DNA from: an uncultured Verrucomicrobiota bacterium
Lineage (GTDB): Bacteria; Verrucomicrobiota; Kiritimatiellia; RFP12; UBA1067
Direction: 5' to 3'
Assembly (NCBI GenBank): GCA_945947925.1
Contig: CAMEZU010000032.1
Span: 1 to 12,692, forward strand
Length of the DNA stretch: 12,692 bases
This document shows positions 7,740-12,692 of this stretch, piece after piece. The notes beneath the pieces are model-generated. The model was not told where the DNA came from. It worked only from the letters and a program-made list of their open reading frames with translations, and ran no database searches. The translations under genes and the position numbers were made by a program. Position 1 is the first letter of the stretch. The number at the start of each line of letters is the position of its first letter.

Positions 7740-8738
7740 TCAGAGCTTGTCGTTCGAGCCCAGAACGTTCATGATCTTGTGGATGTACATCTTCTTCATG
7801 CTTTCACGCGCCGGCGTGAGGTACTGGCGCGGATCGAAGTGACTCGGGTTCTCCGCGAAGTGCTTGCGGATCGCCGCCGTCATCGCGAGACGGGAGTCGG
7901 AGTCGATGTTGATCTTGCAGACCGCCGAAGCCGCAGCCTTGCGGAGCTGCTCCTCCGGAATGCCGACCGCGTCAGGAAGCTTGCCGCCGTACTTGTTGAT
8001 CGTGTCGACCTCGTCCTGCGGGACGGAGGAGGAACCGTGAAGGACGATCGGGAAGCCCGGAAGCTTCTCCTCAATCGCGGCGAGGACGTCGAACGCGAGC
8101 GGCGGCGGGACGAGCTTGCCCGTCTTCGGATCGCGCGTGCACTGCTCGGGCGTGAACTTGTACGCGCCGTGCGAGGTGCCGATCGAGATGGCGAGCGAGT
8201 CGCAGCCCGTACGGGTCGCGAAGTCGATCACTTCCTCGGGCTTCGTGTAGTGGGACTCGGCCGCGCAGACCTCGTCCTCGACGCCGGCGAGAACGCCGAG
8301 CTCGGCCTCGACCGTGACGTCGTGGGCGTGAGCGTACTCGACGACCTTCTTCGTGAGGGCGATGTTCTCCTCGTACGGCAGCGAAGAACCGTCGATCATG
8401 ACGGACGAGAAGCCGGAGTCAATGCAGCTCTTGCAGGTCTCGAAGCTGTCGCCGTGGTCGAGGTGAAGGACGATCTGCGGATTCGCGCAACCGAGCTCCT
8501 TGGCGTATTCGACCGCGCCCTGAGCCATGTAGCGGAGGATCGTCGGGTTCGCATACTTGCGGGCGCCCTTAGAGACCTGCATGATCACGGGAGACTTGGT
8601 CTCGACCGCAGCCTGGACGATGGCCTGCATCTGCTCCATCGTGTTGAAGTTGAACGCGGGGATGGCGTAACCGCCCTTGACCGCCTTGGCGAACATTTCC
8701 TTGGTATTGACGAGACCAAGTTCCTTGTAGCTGACCAT
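7740..8738 (-). CDS. fba: Class II fructose-bisphosphate aldolase
   Basis: Reversibly cleaves fructose 1,6-bisphosphate to dihydroxyacetone phosphate and glyceraldehyde 3-phosphate, a cytoplasmic step of glycolysis and gluconeogenesis. The 332 residues form one class II aldolase TIM barrel. The catalytic aspartate and a zinc histidine are D94 and H95 in HLDHGDS (92-98). Further zinc-site motifs are VEAELGVLAGVED (143-155), GTSHGAYKF with H190 (187-195) and VLHGSSS with H234 (232-238). NIDSD (277-281) is the substrate phosphate-binding and active-site loop. Start 8738 is set by AAGGAG at 8747-8752, 8 nt away. The gene has its own promoter downstream of the ribosomal operon terminator. It could in principle act on a related ketose bisphosphate such as tagatose 1,6-bisphosphate, but its length and motifs favour Fba. 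Confidence 0.94.
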   Translation of the reverse strand: MVSYKELGLVNTKEMFAKAVKGGYAIPAFNFNTMEQMQAIVQAAVETKSPVIMQVSKGARKYANPTILRYMAQGAVEYAKELGCANPQIVLHLDHGDSFETCKSCIDSGFSSVMIDGSSLPYEENIALTKKVVEYAHAHDVTVEAELGVLAGVEDEVCAAESHYTKPEEVIDFATRTGCDSLAISIGTSHGAYKFTPEQCTRDPKTGKLVPPPLAFDVLAAIEEKLPGFPIVLHGSSSVPQDEVDTINKYGGKLPDAVGIPEEQLRKAAASAVCKINIDSDSRLAMTAAIRKHFAENPSHFDPRQYLTPARESMKKMYIHKIMNVLGSNDKL

Positions 8739-8760
8739 TTTGATTTCTCCTTGAAATTAA

Positions 8761-8773
8761 CCCTTTTAAAGGG
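8761..8773 (-). repeat. Short palindrome in the fba 5' leader
   Basis: The 13 bp CCCTTTTAAAGGG form an inverted repeat with a single central base. In RNA a 5-bp hairpin with a 3-nt loop is possible. It lies just after the predicted transcription start and 8 bp upstream of the fba Shine-Dalgarno site. It could be an operator half-site pair or a 5' stabilising hairpin; nothing here decides which. Confidence 0.4.
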
Positions 8774-8783
8774 AATTGATAAT

Positions 8784-8812
8784 AGTATATCAAAAAAGGT
8801 CGGGAGAGGCAA
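8784..8812 (-). promoter_or_regulatory. Sigma70-type promoter for fba
   Basis: On the minus strand, TTGCCT (8807-8812) and TATACT (8784-8789) are spaced by exactly 17 bp. The -35 matches consensus at 4 of 6 and the -10 at 5 of 6. The site falls in the AT-rich gap after the rplO terminator, and transcription would begin near 8777. This makes fba the first gene of its own unit. Confidence 0.65.
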
Positions 8813-8823
8813 CGGGTAACGGC

Positions 8824-8854
8824 AAAAAAAGGCGCGGCAACTGCTTGCCGCGCC
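8824..8854 (-). terminator. Strong intrinsic terminator ending the ribosomal operon
   Basis: On the minus strand a perfect 10-bp stem, GGCGCGGCAA paired with TTGCCGCGCC around GCAG, is followed by seven T residues (8824-8830). Four A residues (8857-8860) lie a few bases before the stem on the 5' side, so it may also stop transcription from the other strand. It starts about 25 bp after the rplO stop. Confidence 0.93.
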
Positions 8855-8879
8855 CCTTTTGGACCGATTGTCAGGGCAA

Positions 8880-9317
8880 TCAGGCGACCGTGCCGCCGGC
8901 CTTCTCGATCTTCTCCTTCGCCGCAGCGGAGCAGGGGACCTTGACCGTGAGCTTCTTGGTCAGCTCGCCGTTGCCGAGGACCTTGATCAGCGGCTTCTTG
9001 TTGTCCGCGAAGCCGGCCTTCGCCAGGGTCTCGACGGTGACTTCGGCACCGGCCTCGAAGGACTTCTCGAGATCCGAGACGTTCACGCCGAGCGCCTTGT
9101 CGTTGAAGCGGGCATTGTTGAAGCCGCGCTTCGGGAGACGGCGCATAAGGGGCATCTGGCCGCCTTCGAACACGAGCTTGTGCTTGTGGCCCTTGCGGCT
9201 CTGCTGACCCTTCTGGCCCTTGCAGGAGGTCTTGCCCATGCCGGAACCGCAGCCGCGGCCGACACGCTTCCGGCGCTCACGCGCACCCGGGGTATTTGTA
9301 AGGCTATTCAATTCCAT
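8880..9317 (-). CDS. rplO: 50S ribosomal protein L15 (uL15)
   Basis: A late-assembly protein of the large ribosomal subunit. The 145 residues are the family's usual length. The N-terminal half is glycine- and arginine/lysine-rich, with the L15 signature GRGCGSGMGKTSCKGQKGQ starting at residue 20. The FEGGQMPLMRRLPKRGFNN segment follows from about residue 50. The C-terminal part ends with the typical KEKIEKAGGTV. ATG 9317 is preceded by AAGGAG at 8 nt spacing. It is the last gene of the cluster: the expected next gene, secY, is missing here and a terminator follows. It is separated from rpsE by an unusual 108-bp spacer, in which TCGACA (9363-9368) and CATACT (9341-9346), 16 bp apart, could form a weak extra promoter. 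Confidence 0.96.
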   Translation of the reverse strand: MELNSLTNTPGARERRKRVGRGCGSGMGKTSCKGQKGQQSRKGHKHKLVFEGGQMPLMRRLPKRGFNNARFNDKALGVNVSDLEKSFEAGAEVTVETLAKAGFADNKKPLIKVLGNGELTKKLTVKVPCSAAAKEKIEKAGGTVA

Positions 9318-9343
9318 TTTAAGTACTCCTTAATTTGATCAGT

Positions 9344-9417
9344 ATGAAGTATGAATTATGAGTGTCGATTGGCGGAAGCTGAATTCCTCAATTCATCATT
9401 CATCGCTCATACTTCAT
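9344..9417. repeat. Imperfect palindrome built from ATGANNN heptamers, between rpsE and rplO
   Basis: The plus strand carries three consecutive heptamers, ATGAAGT, ATGAATT and ATGAGTG (9344-9364). The minus strand carries four, ATGAAGT, ATGAGCG, ATGAATG and ATGAATT (9417-9390). The outer 11 bp pair perfectly (ATGAAGTATGA, 9344-9354, with 9407-9417), and 17 of 21 pairs match across three heptamers. A small inner palindrome TGAATT/AATTCA lies at 9380-9395. The sequence is AT-rich amid GC-rich genes. It occupies the slot usually held by rpmD, and none of the small frames there resembles L30. It may be a dispersed intergenic repeat or an RNA hairpin. Confidence 0.75.
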
Positions 9418-9425
9418 CATTAGCC

Positions 9426-9920
9426 TTAGGCACGGATGGCGGCGATTTCCTCGGCGGAACGGAGCTTCATGAGCGCGTTCATCGTGGCCTTGACCACGTT
9501 GAGGCGGTTCTTGGAGCCGAGCGACTTGCCGACGGCGTCAGTCACGCCCGCGGCCTCGAGGACCGGGCGCATGCCGCCGCCGACGATGAGGCCCGTACCT
9601 TCCGGGGCCGGCTTCAGCAGCACGCGGCCACCGTCGCAGACGCCTTCGACATCGTGCGGGATGGTCTTGCCGCGAAGCGTGATCTTGCGCATATCCTTGC
9701 GAGCGGCCTCGCCGCCCTTGCGGATCGCATCGGAGACCTCGTTGGCCTTGCCGAATCCGACGCCGACCTTGCCCTCCTTGTCACCGACGACGATGACGGC
9801 GGAGAAGCTCATGCGGCGGCCGCCCTTGACGGTCTTCGCGCAGCGGTTGATGAACACGGTGTGCTCGTCAAGATCGTCCTGCGCGCCCATTTCGTTGCGC
9901 TTGTCGCGATTCTGAGCCAT
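9426..9920 (-). CDS. rpsE: 30S ribosomal protein S5 (uS5)
   Basis: A small-subunit protein that helps keep decoding accurate and shapes the mRNA entry site. It has 164 residues, normal for bacteria. The N-terminal double-stranded RNA-binding half contains the signature KGGRRMSFSAVIVVGDKEG (from about residue 32) and GKVGVGFGKANEVSDAIRKG. The C-terminal half has GTGLIVGGGMRPVLEAAGV and SLGSKNRLNVVKATMNAL. It starts 2 bp after the rplR stop; its Shine-Dalgarno sequence GGAGG lies inside the last codons of rplR, which suggests translational coupling. Confidence 0.97.
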   Translation of the reverse strand: MAQNRDKRNEMGAQDDLDEHTVFINRCAKTVKGGRRMSFSAVIVVGDKEGKVGVGFGKANEVSDAIRKGGEAARKDMRKITLRGKTIPHDVEGVCDGGRVLLKPAPEGTGLIVGGGMRPVLEAAGVTDAVGKSLGSKNRLNVVKATMNALMKLRSAEEIAAIRA

Positions 9921-9922
9921 GA

Positions 9923-10285
9923 TTACTGAACCTCCTCATTCTTGGCGCTGACGGACAGTCCGGCTTCGACGGCCGATTCCACGATCGCCGCGACGCGGCC
10001 CGTGTACTTGAATCCGCCGCGGTCGACGACCACGGTCGTGATTCCGGCAGCCTTGGCGGCCGCGGCAGCGGCCTGACCGAGGGACTTGGCGACTTCCATG
10101 TTGGCGGCCTTCTCCTTGAGCGAGCTCGCGGAGGCGAGGGTCTTGCCGGCGTCGTCGTCGATGAACTGGACGTACATGTTCTTGTTCGTGATGCAGATCG
10201 ACATGCGCGGACGCGCGGCCGTTCCGATCACGCGCTGACGAAGGCGGAGGTGCCGCTTCTGGCGCTGAACTTTGCGATTGAACAT
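9923..10285 (-). CDS. rplR: 50S ribosomal protein L18 (uL18)
   Basis: Binds 5S rRNA together with L5 in the central protuberance of the large subunit. The 120 residues fit the bacterial family. The basic N-terminus (NRKVQRQKRHLRLRQRV) is followed by the RPRMSICITNKNMYVQFIDD strand region and the conserved C-terminal motif VVVDRGGFKYTGRVAAIVES. ATG 10285 has AAGGAG 8 nt upstream. It lies 23 bp after rplF. Confidence 0.96.
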   Translation of the reverse strand: MFNRKVQRQKRHLRLRQRVIGTAARPRMSICITNKNMYVQFIDDDAGKTLASASSLKEKAANMEVAKSLGQAAAAAAKAAGITTVVVDRGGFKYTGRVAAIVESAVEAGLSVSAKNEEVQ

Positions 10286-10308
10286 TTCGATTGCTCCTTA
10301 CGCCGCGA

Positions 10309-10845
10309 TTAAGCGACCTTCTTGCCCTGCTTGCGGCGGATGTGCTCGCCGACGTACTTGATGCCCTTGCCCTTGTAGGGCTCGGCCGGGTAGAACGCGC
10401 GGATGCGGGCGGCGGCTTCGCCGACGGCAGCCTTGTCGATACCCTTGACCGTGACCTGGAGACCGTCGTTTTCGACGGTGACCGTGAGGCCCGCGGGGAC
10501 CGTGAAGATCTTGGGCGAGGCGAAACCGAGCGACAGCGCGAGTTCCGTACCCTTGAGGACGGCCTTGAAGCCGGTGCCCTCGATGGAGAGCTGCTTCTGA
10601 TAGCCGGCGGACACGCCGACCACCATGTTGTGGATCAGCGCGCGGGCGAGGCCGTGGAAGTTGCCGAGGGTCTTGTCGTCAGCGCAGCTGACGCGGACCT
10701 GGCCGTCTTCCACCTTCGCCGTGATGCCATCCTGCATCGTGTAGGAAAGCTCGCCGAGCTTGCCCTTGACCGTCACGAGCTGGCCCGCGACGGTGGCGGT
10801 GACGCCATCCGCGAGCTTGACGGGTTCTTTACCGATTCGAGACAT
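10309..10845 (-). CDS. rplF: 50S ribosomal protein L6 (uL6)
   Basis: A large-subunit protein near the factor-binding site, binding 23S rRNA. The 178 residues form the usual two repeated L6 domains. It begins MSRIGKEPVKL, has LARALIHNMVVGVSAGYQK in the middle, and ends with the family signature PAEPYKGKGIKYVGEHIRRK. ATG 10845 is preceded by AGGAG at about 10 nt. The spacer to rpsH is 17 bp. Confidence 0.97.
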   Translation of the reverse strand: MSRIGKEPVKLADGVTATVAGQLVTVKGKLGELSYTMQDGITAKVEDGQVRVSCADDKTLGNFHGLARALIHNMVVGVSAGYQKQLSIEGTGFKAVLKGTELALSLGFASPKIFTVPAGLTVTVENDGLQVTVKGIDKAAVGEAAARIRAFYPAEPYKGKGIKYVGEHIRRKQGKKVA

Positions 10846-10862
10846 TGTCTTCTGGCTCCTAA

Positions 10863-11255
10863 TTAAGCGATGGTGCAGATGATTTCGCCGCCGACCTTCG
10901 CCTTCTTCGCCTCGACGCCGGACATGACGCCCTTGGAGGTGGAGAGGATGGCGAGGCCCATGCCGTCGAGGACGGCCGGGATTTCGTTGACGGCAACGTA
11001 CTTGCGGAGACCCGGCTTCGAGATGCGCTTCACCTCCGTGATCGCCGGAACGGCGCGGTCGGTGTACTTGAGCGTAATCACGAGCTTCTTCGGGAACTCC
11101 GTCGTCGTGACGGCGTCGGTGATGTAACCGGCGTCCTTCATGACGCGGGCGATTTCGCCCTTGAGCTGGCTCGCCGGGGTCTCGACGGAGTGAAGGCGGG
11201 CCTTCAGTCCGTTACGGATCGACGTGAGCATGTCGGAAATGGGATCGAGTGTCAT
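10863..11255 (-). CDS. rpsH: 30S ribosomal protein S8 (uS8)
   Basis: A primary 16S rRNA-binding protein of the small-subunit platform. In E. coli it also represses the spc operon by binding its mRNA near rplE; I did not find an obvious S8-like target site here. The 130 residues are typical. Motifs are DPISDMLTSIRNGLKAR at the N-terminus, ISKPGLRKYV in the middle, and GLAILSTSKGVMSGVEAKKA followed by VGGEIICTIA at the end. ATG 11255 is preceded by AAGGA at about 10 nt. Confidence 0.97.
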   Translation of the reverse strand: MTLDPISDMLTSIRNGLKARLHSVETPASQLKGEIARVMKDAGYITDAVTTTEFPKKLVITLKYTDRAVPAITEVKRISKPGLRKYVAVNEIPAVLDGMGLAILSTSKGVMSGVEAKKAKVGGEIICTIA

Positions 11256-11278
11256 TTTGGATGATTCCTTTCCTTAGG

Positions 11279-11464
11279 TTACCACGAGGCCTTCGTGACG
11301 CCGGGGATGAGACCGGCGACGGCGAGTTCGCGGAAGCAGAGACGGCAGACGCCGAACTTGCGGATGTAGGCGTGGCGACGACCGCAGCGCTGGCAGCGGT
11401 TGTACGCACGGACCTTGAACTTCGGGGTCTTCTTCTGCTTTTCGATGAGACACTGTTTAGCCAT
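11279..11464 (-). CDS. rpsN: 30S ribosomal protein S14, zinc-binding short type (uS14)
   Basis: A small-subunit head protein. At 61 residues it is the short, zinc-dependent form. The ligands are C24 and C27 (CQRC) and C40 and C43 (CRLC), followed by FRELAVAGLIPGVTKASW, the typical ending. Only 2 bp separate its ATG from the rplE stop, and its Shine-Dalgarno sequence GGGAGG lies in the rplE 3' end, so the two are probably translationally coupled. Confidence 0.97.
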   Translation of the reverse strand: MAKQCLIEKQKKTPKFKVRAYNRCQRCGRRHAYIRKFGVCRLCFRELAVAGLIPGVTKASW

Positions 11465-11466
11465 GA

Positions 11467-12003
11467 TTAGTTCCTCCCGGCGAACGGCATGCCCATGGAG
11501 TTGAGAAGCTCCTTGGCGGCCTTGTTGTCAGTCGAGCTCGTCACGAACGTGATGTCCATGCCGGAGTGAGCCGTACCTTCCGTGATGATTTCAGGGAAGA
11601 TCGTGTGCTCCTTGAGACCGAGCGTGTAGTTGCCGCGGCCGTCGAAGCCAAGGTTGGAGACGCCGCGGAAGTCACGGATACGGGGAAGCGCGACCGAGAT
11701 GAGACGGTCGGCGAACTCCCACATGCGCTCGCCGCGCAGCGTGACCTTCGCACCGATGACCATGCCCTCGCGCAGCTTGAAGTTCGAGATGGACTTCTTC
11801 GCCTTGCAGAGCTGGGGCTTCTGGCCGGTGATCGCCGTCAGGTCGTCGACAAGCTGCTTCTGCTCGTCCTTGGAGACGATGCCGAAGCCCATGTTGAGCA
11901 CGATCTTCTGAAGGCGGGGAACGAGCATCTTGTTGGTGACGCCGAGCTTCTCTTCGAGCTCCTTCACCATCCGGCTCGCGTATTCGTCTTTGAGTCTTGC
12001 CAT
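11467..12003 (-). CDS. rplE: 50S ribosomal protein L5 (uL5)
   Basis: Binds 5S rRNA and contacts the P-site tRNA in the central protuberance. From ATG 12003 it has 178 residues, matching the family (about 179). Motifs are LQKIVLNMGFG (residues about 32-42), KKSISNFKLREGMVIGAKVT, LRGERMWEFADRLI, LPRIRDFRGVS and the ending MGMPFAGRN. The frame is open to an ATG at 12099, but that extension lies inside rplX and is arginine- and glutamine-rich like a shadow frame. AAGGA lies about 10 nt before 12003. The spacer to rplX is 17 bp. Confidence 0.97.
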   Translation of the reverse strand: MARLKDEYASRMVKELEEKLGVTNKMLVPRLQKIVLNMGFGIVSKDEQKQLVDDLTAITGQKPQLCKAKKSISNFKLREGMVIGAKVTLRGERMWEFADRLISVALPRIRDFRGVSNLGFDGRGNYTLGLKEHTIFPEIITEGTAHSGMDITFVTSSTDNKAAKELLNSMGMPFAGRN

Positions 12004-12020
12004 GATGATTCGTTCCTTAA

Positions 12021-12332
12021 TTAGAGGGCCTTGCCGCTCTTGACCGAGATACGGACCTTCTTGCCGTCCTTGTCGCCGGTCTTGACGCGGGTACCGCACT
12101 TCTTCTCGGCATCATAGGGCATGAGCTTGCAGAGGCGGATCGGCATTTCCTTATCGATGATGCCGCCCGGGGTCTTCTCCGTGCGACGCATCGCCTTCTT
12201 GTGGACGTTGACGCCCTCGACGATGGCGGTGCCCTTCTTGGGGTCAACGCTCTTCACCGTGCCCGTCTTGCCGGCGGAATTGCCGCTGGTGACGATGACC
12301 GTGTCGTTCTTCTTGATTCTTGCGATAGCCAT
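12021..12332 (-). CDS. rplX: 50S ribosomal protein L24 (uL24)
   Basis: An assembly-initiating protein of the large subunit that binds 23S rRNA. The 103 residues fit. A KOW motif covers about residues 6-35 (IKKNDTVIVTSGNSAGKTG), followed by VEGVNVHKKAMRRTEKTPGG. The C-terminal part (PIRLCKLMPYDAEKKCGTRV) corresponds to the usual PI..SNV.L region and is somewhat diverged, with two cysteines. ATG 12332 has AAGGAG 8 nt upstream. The gap to rplN is 15 bp. Confidence 0.95.
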   Translation of the reverse strand: MAIARIKKNDTVIVTSGNSAGKTGTVKSVDPKKGTAIVEGVNVHKKAMRRTEKTPGGIIDKEMPIRLCKLMPYDAEKKCGTRVKTGDKDGKKVRISVKSGKAL

Positions 12333-12347
12333 GATTCGTACTCCTTA

Positions 12348-12692
12348 TCAGACCACTTCCGGGGCCATCGAGAGGATCTTCATGTAGTTCTTGTCGCGGA
12401 GCTCGCGGGCGACCGGCCCGAACACGCGGGTGCCGATCGGGTTGAGCTTCGAGTCGACGAGAACGCACGCGTTCTGGTCGAAGTGAACCGTGGAACCGTC
12501 TTCGCGGCGGATCGGCTGACCCGTGCGGACGATGACGGCCGTCGCGACCGAACCCTTCTTGATGGAGGAGGTCGGCGACGCTTCCTTGATCGCAACGCGG
12601 ATCACGTCACCGAGGTGAGCGTACTCCTTGCGCTGCTTCAGGATGCGGAAGCACATGGCGCGCTTGGCGCCGGTGTTGTCCGCGACAACGAG
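12348..12692 (-). CDS. rplN: 50S ribosomal protein L14 (uL14), N-terminus cut by window edge
   Basis: A large-subunit protein at the intersubunit bridge with the small subunit. The 114 residues present are in frame up to the right edge and begin LVVADNTGAKRAM, which aligns with the conserved LNVADNSGARRVM near the start of E. coli L14. So only about 8 N-terminal residues are missing. The ATG at 12656 is internal. Other motifs are HLGDVIRVAIKEA, GSVATAVIVRTGQPIRREDG, NACVLVDSKLNPIGTRVFGP and the ending MKILSMAPEVV. The genes rpsQ and rpmC would be expected just upstream, outside the window. Confidence 0.96.
   Translation of the reverse strand, partial: LVVADNTGAKRAMCFRILKQRKEYAHLGDVIRVAIKEASPTSSIKKGSVATAVIVRTGQPIRREDGSTVHFDQNACVLVDSKLNPIGTRVFGPVARELRDKNYMKILSMAPEVV

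Noticed and set aside
7779..8819. Plus-strand open frames over fba, and a similar one over purM (6671-7774)
   Set aside because: Same antisense-shadow composition over well-identified genes. Neither shows a recognisable motif.
9318..9425. A tiny peptide gene in the rpsE-rplO spacer
   Set aside because: ATG codons are frequent only because the heptamer repeat contains ATGA. The frames checked on the minus strand stop within a few codons and have no ribosome site.
12004..12099. N-terminal extension of L5 to an ATG at 12099
   Set aside because: It would overlap rplX, has no similarity to L5, and makes the protein about 32 residues too long. ATG 12003 gives the normal length and has a ribosome site.
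1..12692. CRISPR array, tRNA, rRNA, insertion sequence or phage/defence genes
   Set aside because: I found no regularly spaced repeats, cloverleaf-like segments, transposase motifs or terminal inverted repeats beyond the small palindromes listed.

Overview
All recognisable genes in this window lie on the minus strand, so transcription runs from high to low coordinates. The DNA is GC-rich. The organism is a bacterium with Shine-Dalgarno leaders (AAGGAG type), signal-peptide-bearing secreted enzymes, and an spc ribosomal operon that has no rpmD (L30). Lack of L30, together with a large secreted Ig/InlB-repeat protein and an exported GH2 glycosidase, fits the PVC superphylum, most likely a Kiritimatiellota/Lentisphaerota-like gut or anaerobic lineage. 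That placement is an inference, not a measurement.

Right part (about 8824-12692): a compact spc ribosomal-protein cluster in the order rplN (cut by the window edge), rplX, rplE, rpsN (zinc type), rpsH, rplF, rplR, rpsE, rplO. Spacers are 2-23 bp except between rpsE and rplO. There, where many bacteria carry rpmD, a 108-bp AT-rich spacer holds an imperfect palindrome built from ATGANNN heptamers. A strong intrinsic terminator follows rplO, so secY and the rest of the usual operon do not follow directly.

Middle part (about 6537-8812): a good sigma70-type promoter drives fba (class II fructose-bisphosphate aldolase). A 14-bp perfect hairpin separates it from purM (AIR synthetase), which has no obvious promoter of its own and is followed by a GC-rich intrinsic terminator. 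These are housekeeping genes of central carbon and purine metabolism.

Left part (1-6503): two secreted proteins, each apparently with its own promoter. The first is a 942-residue GH2 LacZ-type beta-galactosidase with a signal peptide, ending in an intrinsic terminator. The second is a very large open frame of at least 1137 codons that runs off the left edge. It encodes a secreted metzincin metalloprotease (HEVGHTMGAGH plus a Met-turn) followed by InlB-like and putative-Ig modules and a beta-rich C-terminal region I cannot assign. It is the least ordinary gene here.

I saw no tRNA, rRNA, CRISPR array, insertion sequence or defence system. The long plus-strand open frames are antisense shadows of the real genes.
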